Origin: Paenarthrobacter nicotinovorans
GTDB lineage: Bacteria > Actinomycetota > Actinomycetes > Actinomycetales > Micrococcaceae
Length of the DNA: 64,000 nt
NCBI RefSeq assembly: GCF_007670255.1
Contig: NZ_SZVS01000006.1
Coordinates: 124,001-188,000, forward strand
Reading direction: 5' to 3'
The position numbers and the translations under genes are program-made. Under the pieces are notes generated by a model that was not told where the DNA came from, ran no database searches, and saw only the letters and a program-made list of their open reading frames with translations. Shown here piece by piece: positions 51,759 to 60,456 of the stretch (its first letter is position 1; every line of letters starts with the position of its first letter).

Positions 51759-52297
51759 CTGCCAACTCGCGGGGCGGCTGCGGAGCCGGGCACGCGGTGC
51801 GCGGCGAAGAAGTCCCTAAGGAGCGCTGAACACTCGTCCTCGCGAACCCCTGGGTAGACCTCCACCCAGTGGTTGAGGCGGCGCTCGCGCAGGATGTCGA
51901 AGACAGAGCCCGCCGCGCCGGCTTTCTCATCCCACGCGCCAAAAACCACGCGGGGAATACGGGCCAACACAATCGCACCGGCACACATGGCGCACGGCTC
52001 GAGGGTCACCACCAAGGTGCAGTCCTCCAGCCGCCACCCATCACCGGAGGCACCGGAATCCACGGCGCGTTGCCGCAGCGCAGCGGCCGCCTGCCGGATC
52101 GCGACGACTTCGGCATGGGCGGTCGGGTCCCCGTGCGCCTCACGTTCGTTGCGGCCGGAACCCAGCACCCCGCCGTCGGGCCCTAACACGACGGCGCCGA
52201 TCGGCACGTCGTCCGTCTCCAACGCCAACCGGGCTTCGTCCAGGGCAAGGCCCATCCAGGCCAAGTGATCTGCGTGATACGGCTCGGTGGCGCTCAT
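51755..52297 (-). CDS. tadA: tRNA-specific adenosine deaminase
   Basis: 180 residues. The cytidine-deaminase-fold zinc motifs are HAEVVAIRQAA (catalytic Glu) and PCAMCAGAIVLARIPRVVFG. It converts A34 to inosine in tRNA-Arg(ACG). An acidic loop insertion (SGASGDGWRLED) separates the halves. ATG 52297 appears to be the transcription start as well, with a shared -10 in the 22-nt gap to upp. Confidence 0.93.
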   Translation of the reverse strand: MSATEPYHADHLAWMGLALDEARLALETDDVPIGAVVLGPDGGVLGSGRNEREAHGDPTAHAEVVAIRQAAAALRQRAVDSGASGDGWRLEDCTLVVTLEPCAMCAGAIVLARIPRVVFGAWDEKAGAAGSVFDILRERRLNHWVEVYPGVREDECSALLRDFFAAHRVPGSAAAPRVGS

Positions 52298-52303
52298 GTC
52301 TCA

Positions 52304-52313
52304 ATGATAGTTT
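52304..52313. promoter_or_regulatory. overlapping divergent -10 elements for tadA and upp
   Basis: On the plus strand TAGTTT (52308-52313) is seven bases before the A of upp's ATG (52320). On the minus strand TATCAT (52309-52304) is seven bases before the A of tadA's ATG (52297). The two elements overlap by two bases and both predict leaderless mRNAs. Confidence 0.65.
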
Positions 52314-52319
52314 TGGGGG

Positions 52320-52955
52320 ATGCGCACATTCGTCGTGGACCACCCGCTGGTCGCTCACAAGCTCACCGTATTGCGGGACAAGAACACTCCTTCACCGGTC
52401 TTCCGGCAACTCACCGAAGAACTCGTCACCCTCCTGGCGTATGAAGCCACCCGCGAGGTCAAGACGCAGCCGGTCGAGATCGAGACCCCGGTCACCAAGA
52501 CCATCGGCACCGCCTTCACCAAGCCCACGCCGCTGGTGGTACCCATCCTGCGCGCAGGGCTGGGCATGCTGGAGGGGATGACCAAGCTCGTCCCCACCGC
52601 GGAGGTCGGCTTCCTGGGAATGGCCCGCGACGAAGAAACCCTGGACATCATTACCTACGCCGAGCGCCTCCCCGAGGACCTCACCGGCCGGCAGATCTTC
52701 GTCCTGGATCCCATGCTCGCAACCGGCGGCACCCTGCGCGAGGCCATCAAGTTCCTTTTCAAGCGCGGCGCCTCGGACGTTACGTGCATCTGCCTGCTGG
52801 CAGCACCCGAAGGCCTGGCCAAGCTGGAAGAAGAGCTCTCCGACGCCAACGTCAACATCGTGCTGGCCTCGATTGATGAGAAGCTCAACGAAAAGTCGTA
52901 CATCGTGCCGGGCCTGGGCGACGCCGGCGACCGCCTCTACGGCGTGGCCGGCTAG
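52320..52955 (+). CDS. upp: uracil phosphoribosyltransferase
   Basis: 211 residues. [34 protein letters not shown] start, [12 protein letters not shown] and the PRPP loop [13 protein letters not shown]-terminus [15 protein letters not shown]. It salvages uracil to UMP with PRPP. Full length; it is divergent from tadA, 22 nt apart. Confidence 0.97.
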   Translation: MRTFVVDHPLVAHKLTVLRDKNTPSPVFRQLTEELVTLLAYEATREVKTQPVEIETPVTKTIGTAFTKPTPLVVPILRAGLGMLEGMTKLVPTAEVGFLGMARDEETLDIITYAERLPEDLTGRQIFVLDPMLATGGTLREAIKFLFKRGASDVTCICLLAAPEGLAKLEEELSDANVNIVLASIDEKLNEKSYIVPGLGDAGDRLYGVAG

Positions 52956-53002
52956 AGGGAGACCCCTACCGGTTTCCTGCCTGCCCCGTTAGCCTGTGGC
53001 GC

Positions 53003-53380
53003 ATGGACTGGAAACTTGAACTGGTATTTGTCCCCGTGTCCGATGTCGACCGGGCGAAGGATTTCTACGTCAACAAGGTTGGTTTCAACGCCGATTACGA
53101 TGAGCGTCCTACGGACGGCATCCGCTTCGTGCAGCTGACTCCGCCGGGTTCCGCCTGCTCCATCGCCATCGGGGAAGGCCTGAACGACGCGCCTCCAGGT
53201 TCGGCACCGTCGCTTCAGATCGTGGTGGCGGACATCAACAAAGCGCACGAACAACTCAAAGCCAACGGCGTGGACGTCAGCGACATCGACATCCAGGACT
53301 GGGGCCACTTCGTGTACTTCGCGGATCCGGATGGCAACAAGTGGGCGGTCCAGTACCTCCCTCAGCGGCCCAATGGGTGA
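53003..53380 (+). CDS. VOC-family glyoxalase-like protein
   Basis: 125 residues: WKLELVFVPVSDVDRAKDFYVNKVGFNADYDERPTDGIRFVQLTPPGSACSIAIG, and a second half with VADINKAHEQLKANGVDVSDIDIQDWGHFVYFADPDGNKWAVQYLP. Single VOC monomer, expected to dimerise. Ligand set is incomplete, so substrate is unknown. It ends 32 nt before the HAD gene. Confidence 0.85.
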   Translation: MDWKLELVFVPVSDVDRAKDFYVNKVGFNADYDERPTDGIRFVQLTPPGSACSIAIGEGLNDAPPGSAPSLQIVVADINKAHEQLKANGVDVSDIDIQDWGHFVYFADPDGNKWAVQYLPQRPNG

Positions 53381-53412
53381 GTAACTCCCGCCAGGTACGG
53401 CAGGATGGAACC

Positions 53413-54102
53413 ATGAGCCATCCTGCCGCGAATGCTGCCACAGAACCGCCCGTGTTGACCGTCCGCGCCATCCTCTTCGACATGGACGGAACACTGGTTG
53501 ATTCCACGGCCATCGTGGAGCAGGTCTGGCTGGAGTTCGCCGAACGCTACGGCCTGGACTACAACGAGATTCTTCGCACCTCCCACGGCGTCCAAGCAGG
53601 GGACACTATCCGCCGTTACGCGCCCGCAGACGCTGATCTTGAGGCGCTGACCGCAGAACTTGGCGAGATGGAGCGTTCCAGGACCGACGGCGTCATCGCG
53701 CTTCCCGGTGCCGAGGCCCTGCTTGCGGGACTGCCGGATGAGGCGATCGCTTTGGTCACCTCGGCGGATCGCATCCTGGCGGAAATCCGGATGAAGGCTG
53801 CCGGGCTCAGCATGCCGTCCACCACCGTCACTGCCGAATCCGTCACCCAGGGCAAGCCGCATCCGGAGGGATACCTCAAAGCCGCCGCGCTGCTGGGAGC
53901 CGAACCGGCCGACGTCGTGGTTTTTGAAGACGCGCCCGCAGGTATTGCCGCTGCGCGCGCGGCAGGCATGCGCACCGTTGTCGTCGGTGACTCCGGCGGC
54001 GAACTGGAAGAGGGCATGTGGCGGATCCCGGACTATACGGCGGTGACGGTCACCGCGGTGAAGGATGACGACGGCGGCCACCTCCTGACGCTGACCCTCT
54101 AA
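53413..54102 (+). CDS. HAD-superfamily sugar-phosphatase-like hydrolase
   Basis: 229 residues from ATG 53413. HAD motifs: ILFDMDGTLVDSTAIVEQVW (nucleophile Asp and general acid), ALVTSADR (motif II position), GKPHPEGYL (motif III Lys) and VVFEDAPAGIAAARAAGM (motif IV). The alpha-helical cap after motif I is the subfamily-I phosphatase type that often acts on sugar phosphates (2-deoxyglucose-6-phosphatase-like). Substrate is not readable. Confidence 0.88.
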   Translation: MSHPAANAATEPPVLTVRAILFDMDGTLVDSTAIVEQVWLEFAERYGLDYNEILRTSHGVQAGDTIRRYAPADADLEALTAELGEMERSRTDGVIALPGAEALLAGLPDEAIALVTSADRILAEIRMKAAGLSMPSTTVTAESVTQGKPHPEGYLKAAALLGAEPADVVVFEDAPAGIAAARAAGMRTVVVGDSGGELEEGMWRIPDYTAVTVTAVKDDDGGHLLTLTL

Positions 54103-54154
54103 TAAGGTTCAGTCCGGTCTGTTCCCGCCGGAAAACCGGGAGTACGCTGTGCGC

Positions 54155-55546
54155 ATGTCTGCGATGCCGGAGGCTTACGGGGCTGCATTGGAACGGGCAA
54201 TGGTCCACGCCGGTGCTTGGCTCACGTCGGTGCCTACTCGTCCTGTCCGCCCTTCCTCCGACGCCGATCAGGTAGCCGGCAGCATCCTGCAGCGCCTCCC
54301 TGATGAGGCCACCGATGCCGCCGAGGTGGTCGATGAGCTCGCAGCTTTGGCTGAGCCGGGCCTCATGGCGATCCAGTCCGGCCGTTTCTTCGGGTGGGTC
54401 ATGGGCGGCACCTTGCCCGCGGCCATGGCCGCCGACTGGTTGGTCTCGGCGTGGGACCAGAACACTGGACTTCGTTTCGCTACGCCCGCGGCAGCTGCCA
54501 TCGAGGAATCAGCGGCTGCCTGGCTCCTGGACCTTCTTCACCTTCCCACAACAGCCGACGTCGGATTCACTACAGGCGCTACCACCGCCAACTTCGTGGG
54601 GTTGGCAGCGGGACGGCAGTACCTGATGGACGAAGCCGGCTGGGACCTTGAGTCGTTGGGCTTGAACGGCGGGCCGAGGATCACCACCTTCGCTGGCAGG
54701 GAACGCCACGCCGCAGTGGACCTTGCGCTGCGGTACCTGGGCTTGGGGGCCTGCGTTCCTGTTGATGCTGACCACGAGGGCCGTATCCTCCCCGACGCCC
54801 TGGCAGCAGCCATGGATGAGCAGCCGGGCCCGTCCTTGGTGTGTTTGCAGGCAGGGAACCTGCACTCCGGCGCTTTCGATCCCATGGAAGAAGCAATCGC
54901 GGTTGCCCACGACCGTGGAGCGTGGGTCCATGTCGATGGTGCTTTCGGTCTGTGGGCTGCTGTGAGCCCGACTTTGAGACAGCGGCTGGCCGGTGTAGAG
55001 GAGGCCGACTCCTGGGCGACGGATGCCCATAAGACCCTCAACGTCCCCTATGACTGCGGACTGGCGATCGTCTCCCGCCCCGAATCCCTACGCCGCGCTT
55101 TCAGCGTCCACACCAGCTATCTAATTGCCAGCGAAACGGGGATGGGTGACCCTTTGGAGAAGGTTCCCGAGATGTCCCGCCGGGCACGCGGCATCCCGGT
55201 GTGGGCTGCCTTGCGGCAACTGGGCCGGTCCGGGGTGATCGCCATGGTGGAGCGGTTGGCGGCAAATGCGCGGGCATTGGCGGAAGGCCTGGCTGCGATT
55301 CCCGGCGTCGAAGTCCTCAATGACGTGGTTTTCACCCAAGTCTCCGTGAGCTTCGGCAGCGACGACCGCACCCACAGGATCACGCAACGTCTCATGGCCG
55401 AAGGCGCGGTGTGGATGTCGGGTTCGTCCTGGCGGGGCCGGGAGATCCTCAGGATTTCCGTGAGCAACTGGACCACGGATGCCGGAGACGTGGCGGCGTC
55501 CATCGCGGCGGTCCGTGGTGCAGTGGAGGCAGAGCCGGAGGAGTAG
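54155..55546 (+). CDS. PLP-dependent group II decarboxylase-type enzyme
   Basis: 463 residues from ATG 54155; GTG 54149 is in frame. The fold-type-I pattern of aromatic/glutamate-like decarboxylases is clear: FFGWVMGGTLPAAMAADWLVSAWDQN, VGFTTGATTANFVGLAAGRQ, VHVDGAFGLW (Asp to PLP), and the PLP lysine in DSWATDAHKTLNVPYDCG. Substrate could be an aromatic or acidic amino acid; no transporter or catabolic partners lie nearby. Its end is 16 nt before the convergent MerR remnant. Confidence 0.9.
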   Translation: MSAMPEAYGAALERAMVHAGAWLTSVPTRPVRPSSDADQVAGSILQRLPDEATDAAEVVDELAALAEPGLMAIQSGRFFGWVMGGTLPAAMAADWLVSAWDQNTGLRFATPAAAAIEESAAAWLLDLLHLPTTADVGFTTGATTANFVGLAAGRQYLMDEAGWDLESLGLNGGPRITTFAGRERHAAVDLALRYLGLGACVPVDADHEGRILPDALAAAMDEQPGPSLVCLQAGNLHSGAFDPMEEAIAVAHDRGAWVHVDGAFGLWAAVSPTLRQRLAGVEEADSWATDAHKTLNVPYDCGLAIVSRPESLRRAFSVHTSYLIASETGMGDPLEKVPEMSRRARGIPVWAALRQLGRSGVIAMVERLAANARALAEGLAAIPGVEVLNDVVFTQVSVSFGSDDRTHRITQRLMAEGAVWMSGSSWRGREILRISVSNWTTDAGDVAASIAAVRGAVEAEPEE

Positions 55547-55561
55547 CGGCACGGATCCCTA

Positions 55562-56306
55562 CTATGCCCGGGCCTTTTCCAGGTAGCCCATCAGACCTGC
55601 CAGATCCTCGGGGCTCCATGGCAGATTCGCGCTGATCGACTGGCTGTTCTCCTGCCACGCGGCCCGGGCTGCGGCTTTGGTGTCGTCGCTCGAATGGAAC
55701 ATGGCGCCGATTCCATCCCATGAGCGGACCCACTCCTGCACTGCAGGATCGGTGACTGGCGTGCCGGTGCGGGCGAAGGCCAGGCCCTCTTCGACCAATG
55801 CCGCCCACTTCTGCTTGGCATCCTCAATTTGTTCGGCTCCGAGCTCTTGGCGCCTGTCAGCAAGCTGTTGCCGCTGCTCCGCGGTGAAATGCTGTTCGTA
55901 CACGGTGATCATCTCCAATGTCGTCATGAACTGTTCCGGGGTGGGCATGGCGGGTCCGTCCATCCGGGCCAATAAGTCGCCCAACCGGTCCTCAAGCAGG
56001 CGAACCTGTTCGGGCATGTTCGCGGACCTGGGCCAACTGCTGCTCCAAGAGGCCATGAAGCGAAGCTTCGGGGCTGTCCAGCACGTCAGCAATGGAGGCC
56101 AGAGGAAGGCCCAGCATCTGTAACGCCTTGATTCGGTAGAGCCGCCGAACATCGTCCTCGCCATAACGCCGATGTCCGGCTGCTGTCCGTTCACTCGCGG
56201 ACAGCAGCCCGACCTGGTCGTAATGGTGCAGGGTTCGAACACTGACACCACACGCTGCTGCCAGTTCCCCGATGCTCCACGGACCGTTCCCTGGTGTTCC
56301 CGTCAT
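55562..56306 (-). pseudogene. MerR-TipAS-type regulator split by a one-base frameshift
   Basis: The first frame (ATG 56306) has the MerR HTH GPWSIGELAAACGVSVRTLHHYDQVGLLSASERTAAGHRRYGEDDVRRLYRIKALQMLGLPLASIADVL and runs to stop codons at 55992. The second frame picks up EQVRLLEDRLGDLLARMDGP and continues with a TipAS-like domain (HFTAEQRQQLADRRQELGAEQIEDAKQKWAALVEEG ... LPWSPEDLAGLMGYLEKARA). Removing one G from the GGG at 56012-56014 joins them in a single 247-residue protein. It may be a real mutation or an assembly error. Confidence 0.75.
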
Positions 56307-56313
56307 GGGAACC

Positions 56314-56344
56314 ACGCTAATTCCTGACGTTGCGTCAGGTGCAA
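56314..56344 (-). promoter_or_regulatory. MerR-type promoter of the TipAS gene
   Basis: On the minus strand TTGCAC (56344-56339) and TAGCGT (56319-56314) are 19 bp apart; the spacer carries the dyad CTGACG-CAA-CGTCAG. Transcription would begin near 56307, so the ATG at 56306 is nearly leaderless. Confidence 0.7.
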
Positions 56345-56348
56345 GCCC

Positions 56349-58379
56349 CTAGCCCCGAAGCTCGTACACCGTGGTTCCACCAATGGTCTGCGCCTGATAG
56401 TTCGCGGCCACCCAAGCCGCGATCTCACTGGAAGCGTCCGAACCGCCGTTGCCCTGCATGAGGCGGCCTCCGATGAAGTAGTGGATCTTCCCGTCGGCCA
56501 CGAGTTGCTGGAACTGCGCCAACGTCGGTGAAGGGTCCGTTCCGTTGAACCCGCCGACAGCCATGACCGGAAGCCCGGTGGCCAGTTGGTAGCCCGCCGC
56601 GTTGTTGGAACCCACGACGGCGGCCGCCAAGGTGTAGTTTCCGGCGTCGGCTTTGAGAGCGGTCACCAGTTCGGACGACGGCGTGGTGGCACCAAGCAGG
56701 CCGCCCATGGCGCCGCCCTGTCCGCCACCGCCGGCAAAGCCGCCGCCACCAAAACCTTGCCCGCCCAGCGCCTGACCCGTGCCCTGCCGTGTGGCCGGCC
56801 CCCGAACACCTTGCGCTGAAGCGTTGCGGCCGAAACCGGGACCGATTCCAGCCGTGGCCGGACCTGCGCTCACGATCGCACCTGTATGCGGCACGGCGGC
56901 GGTCGCCACTGAGTAGGCCAGCGGCGCGGCGAGGCCAACGGCGACGGCGAGTCCCGCCGTCGTACGCGTCAACCAGACCCAGCGCCAGCGGCCGGTCAGG
57001 ACAACGACGGCGGCCAGCAGCACGGTGCCAAGAATCACCACCCACCGCAGCCACGGAAGGAACGTCGGGGCTAGGCCCAGGAGGGCGAAGGCCGTGAACC
57101 CCGCAGCCAGCAGTGACGCCCCAAGGAGCAAGGCGACAGGGAGTTGCGGGCGCCGCTGCCACAACAGCACACCGCCCAGGCCCACCAGCCCGGCAATTCC
57201 CGGAGCCAGCGCCACTGCGTAGTAGGGGTGGATGATGCCCTGCATGTAGCTGAACACCAGGCCGGTCACCAGCAGCCACGAACCCCACACAATGACCGAC
57301 GCCCTGACCACGTCGGTTCGCGGCGCGCGGCGGCCCAGCCACAAGAGGGCGCCGCTAAGAATGAGCGCGGTCGGAATGAGCCACGCGATCTGGCCACCAA
57401 ACTCCGTGCCGAACATGCGCAGCAAGCCCGGGGTGCCCCACCCGTTGCCGCCACCGCCCACACTGCCGGTCTCGTCGCCGTTGAGTCGGCCCAAGCCGTT
57501 GTAGCCAAACGTCAGTTCGAGGATGGAGTTGTTCTGCGACCCGCCGATATAGGGTCGCAGGTTCGCGGGGACGAGTTCGACGGCGGCAATCCACCAACCA
57601 GCCGAAGCCACCATCGCGCCTCCTGCGGCCAGGAGGTGGAGTACCCGCTTGCCCGGCTTGGGGTGGGCCGCAACAAGGTAGGCGAGCGCGAAGCCCGGAA
57701 CCACCAGGAGGACCTGCAGCTGCTTGGCCAGGAAGCCGAAACCAAGGAATACCCCGGCAAGGATGAGCCATCGCAGTTTCCGGTCCTGGATGGAGCGGAC
57801 CACCGCGTAGCCCGCTGCGGTCATCAGCAGGACAAGCAAAGCGTCCGGGTTGTTGAAGCGGAACATGAGCGTGGCAACGGGGGTGAGGGCCAGGACCGCG
57901 GCGGCCAGGAGGCCGGCGCGGTGTGCCAAGCGAAGGTTGTCCGTGGCGGGGAGCGCTGCCCGGCGGATGGCCAGGTACATGACCCAGGCGGTGGCCACCC
58001 CCATCAACGCCTGCGGAACCAGGATGCTCCAGGAGTTCAAGCCGAACAATCGGACGGACAGCCCAGTGATCCAGAGTGCCGCCGGAGGCTTGTCCACGGT
58101 GATGGAGTTGGCGGCGTCGGAGGAACCGAAGAACCACGCTGTCCAGTCCTGTGAGCCGGCCTGGGCTGCAGCGGAGTAGAACGCGTTGGCCCAGCCGGAG
58201 GCTCCGAGGCCCCAGATGTACAGGACCGCAGTTCCCACAAGGACTGCCGTGAGTTCCAAGCGGTGCCGGACGGGGCCGGGGTTGCTGCGTCGTACGGCCC
58301 CGCTTCGTGATGCCAGGCGGCTTGGTGCCGCGCTCGCCTGGCCTGCTGGTTCGGTCAGCGGTTTGAAGTACGTGGTCAT
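56349..58379 (-). CDS. GT39/ArnT-like membrane glycosyltransferase, downstream copy
   Basis: 676 residues with about 12 TM helices. SSDAANSITVDKPPAALWITGLSVRLFGLNSW carries the first-loop DKPP acidic site, and FRFNNPDALLVLLMTAAGYAVVR follows. A Gly/Ala-rich loop lies around 530-570 (GFGGGGFAGGGGQGG). The C-terminal extracytoplasmic domain ends KIHYFIGGRLMQGNGGSDASSEIAAWVAANYQAQTIGGTTVYELRG. It transfers sugars from polyprenyl-phosphate donors to surface acceptors. The N-terminal 30 residues are basic. It is one base from the upstream copy and clearly duplicated with it. Confidence 0.87.
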   Translation of the reverse strand: MTTYFKPLTEPAGQASAAPSRLASRSGAVRRSNPGPVRHRLELTAVLVGTAVLYIWGLGASGWANAFYSAAAQAGSQDWTAWFFGSSDAANSITVDKPPAALWITGLSVRLFGLNSWSILVPQALMGVATAWVMYLAIRRAALPATDNLRLAHRAGLLAAAVLALTPVATLMFRFNNPDALLVLLMTAAGYAVVRSIQDRKLRWLILAGVFLGFGFLAKQLQVLLVVPGFALAYLVAAHPKPGKRVLHLLAAGGAMVASAGWWIAAVELVPANLRPYIGGSQNNSILELTFGYNGLGRLNGDETGSVGGGGNGWGTPGLLRMFGTEFGGQIAWLIPTALILSGALLWLGRRAPRTDVVRASVIVWGSWLLVTGLVFSYMQGIIHPYYAVALAPGIAGLVGLGGVLLWQRRPQLPVALLLGASLLAAGFTAFALLGLAPTFLPWLRWVVILGTVLLAAVVVLTGRWRWVWLTRTTAGLAVAVGLAAPLAYSVATAAVPHTGAIVSAGPATAGIGPGFGRNASAQGVRGPATRQGTGQALGGQGFGGGGFAGGGGQGGAMGGLLGATTPSSELVTALKADAGNYTLAAAVVGSNNAAGYQLATGLPVMAVGGFNGTDPSPTLAQFQQLVADGKIHYFIGGRLMQGNGGSDASSEIAAWVAANYQAQTIGGTTVYELRG

Positions 58380-58380
58380 G

Positions 58381-60456
58381 TCAGCCCACCAGCTTGTAGA
58401 CGGTGGTGCCGCCGACGGTTTGGGCCTGGTAGTTGGCCGCTACCCAGGCTGCGACTTCGGAGTTGCCGCCCCGGCCGCCCATACCGCCACCCATGCCGCC
58501 ACCGGAGATGAAGTAGCTGATCTGGCCTTTGTCCACCATGTCCTGGAATTGGGCCAGCGTGGGGTAGGGGTCGCCGCCGTTCCAGCCTCCCAACGCGATG
58601 ACGCTGGTGTTCGTGGCGAGTTCCAGGTCGGCTGCCTGGGTGGCGCCGGAGACAATGGCGGACCATGTGGTGGTGGTGGACTTCAGCAGGGCGGTCAGCT
58701 CGGCGTTCGCGGTGCTCCCGCCTCCGGGCCCACCGATTCCTCCGGCGCCACCGATTCCTCCGGCGCCCGGGAAGTCGTTGGCTGCTGGGTCGGGCGTCCC
58801 GCCGAGGCCGTTCTCCGCATCGCCAAAGTCGCGGTTCCTGCCGTCCAGTCCTGCCCGGGCGCCAAAGCCGCCGCTGGCCGCGCCGGAAGGTCCCGACGTC
58901 GGGATGGAGCCTGAGTGCGGCGTCGCCGCAGTGGCCACTGTCCACGCCCCGGTTCCCAGCCCTCCGGCGAGCAACGACACCACGACGACGGCGGCAGCAG
59001 GCAGCCGCCTCAGGGCACCTTTAAGCCTGGACACACCCAGCTGATCCACACGAAGCAGGAGAGCCGCTGCTGCGAGGACACCAAGGACCACCACGACGAT
59101 CCGCAGCCACGGCAGCCATGAGGCGTCCCGGCCCAGGAGCACTGCGGACCACAGCGCACTGCCCAGCACCACCACTGCCAGCACGATCCGCGCCATCCAC
59201 GAGGCCCTGCCGCGCCAGAGTTCGACGCACCCGATTCCGATCAGGGCGGCAATCGCCGGGGCCAGTGCTGCCGCGTAGTAAGGGTGGACGATGCCGCTCA
59301 TGAAGCTGAAGATGCCTGCGGTGACGATCAGCCAGCCACCCCACATCAACAGGGCAGCGCGGCTTCGCGAAGTGCGGGCTTCGCGACGGGTGAACCACAG
59401 CCCGGCCACCAGCAGGATCAACGCTGCGGGCAGGAGCCAGGAGACTTCACCGCCGAAACTGGTTCCGAACATCCGGCCCAGGCCGGCAGCCCCACCGAAG
59501 CCGCCGCCGCCGAAACCGCCACCCGGCCCACCAGCAAGGCCGCCAGTGGAACCGCCGGGCATGCCACCACCGGCACCGCCTTCACCCGAGCCGGTGATCC
59601 GCCCCAGCCCGTTGTAGCCGAAGGTGAGTTCCAGGAAGCTGTTGCCCGTCGAGCCGGCCATGTAAGGCCTGGCCGAGGCCGGAGTGAGCTGGAAGATCAC
59701 AATGTAGCTACCCGCCACGGCCACGATGCCCGCGCCCGCTGCAAGAAGGTGCACGAGCCGGCTGCGAAGTGTGGTGGGAGCGGCCCAAAGGTAAGCAAGT
59801 GCCAGGCCCGGAACAATCAGGAAACCCTGGAGCATCTTGGTAAGGAACGCCAGGCCAACCACTGCCCCTGCCGCGGCCAACCATTTCCAGCCGGCCTTCT
59901 CAATGGCGCGGGTCGTCAGGTACGCGGCCAGGACCAGGCACAGCGTGAGCATGGCGTCGGGGTTGTTGAAACGGAACATCAAGGCAGCAACGGGTGTCAG
60001 CGCCAACGCGCCGCCGGCGAGGAGCCCTGCCGCAGGACCGGATACGCGCTTGACCGTCAGGTACAGAAGCCCGACGGCGGCGACCCCCATGAGTGCCTCA
60101 GGAACCAGCATGCTGGTAGGAGAGAAGCCGAAGATCCTGCCCACCAAGGCCGGAATCCAGAGGGACGCCGGCGGCTTATCCACCGTGATGGCGTTGCCGG
60201 CATCGAGCGAGCCGAAGAAGAGCGCGGTCCAGTCCTTGGTGCCGGCCTGGATAGCTGCTGCGTAGAAGGAGTTGCCGTATCCCGTTGCGGCAAGATTCCA
60301 GAGATAGAGGAAGGCGGTCCCCACAAGCAGCCCGGCGGCGGACGGACGCACCCACCGGGGTTGCTGCCCGAAAGCGAGGCGCTGCAAGCGGGTCGGTGTT
60401 TCCGGGGACTTCACAGGTTCGTCAACGGCATGGCTTGGCTGGAGGGCTGTAATCAT
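58381..60456 (-). CDS. GT39/ArnT-like membrane glycosyltransferase, upstream copy
   Basis: 691 residues from ATG 60456, which overlaps the GT2-GtrA stop (ATGA). The next in-frame start upstream lies inside that gene. SLDAGNAITVDKPPASLWIPALVGRIFGFSPTS, FRFNNPDAMLTLCLVLAAYLTTR, about 12 TM helices, long Gly-rich loops (GGAGGGMPGGSTGGLAGGPGGG), and the end ISYFISGGGMGG...EVAAWVAANYQAQTVGGTTVYKLVG parallel the other copy. The acceptor is unknown. Confidence 0.87.
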   Translation of the reverse strand: MITALQPSHAVDEPVKSPETPTRLQRLAFGQQPRWVRPSAAGLLVGTAFLYLWNLAATGYGNSFYAAAIQAGTKDWTALFFGSLDAGNAITVDKPPASLWIPALVGRIFGFSPTSMLVPEALMGVAAVGLLYLTVKRVSGPAAGLLAGGALALTPVAALMFRFNNPDAMLTLCLVLAAYLTTRAIEKAGWKWLAAAGAVVGLAFLTKMLQGFLIVPGLALAYLWAAPTTLRSRLVHLLAAGAGIVAVAGSYIVIFQLTPASARPYMAGSTGNSFLELTFGYNGLGRITGSGEGGAGGGMPGGSTGGLAGGPGGGFGGGGFGGAAGLGRMFGTSFGGEVSWLLPAALILLVAGLWFTRREARTSRSRAALLMWGGWLIVTAGIFSFMSGIVHPYYAAALAPAIAALIGIGCVELWRGRASWMARIVLAVVVLGSALWSAVLLGRDASWLPWLRIVVVVLGVLAAAALLLRVDQLGVSRLKGALRRLPAAAVVVVSLLAGGLGTGAWTVATAATPHSGSIPTSGPSGAASGGFGARAGLDGRNRDFGDAENGLGGTPDPAANDFPGAGGIGGAGGIGGPGGGSTANAELTALLKSTTTTWSAIVSGATQAADLELATNTSVIALGGWNGGDPYPTLAQFQDMVDKGQISYFISGGGMGGGMGGRGGNSEVAAWVAANYQAQTVGGTTVYKLVG

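Noticed and set aside
57144..58154. A 336-codon plus-strand open frame
   Set aside because: Antisense to the downstream GT39 gene; no domain.
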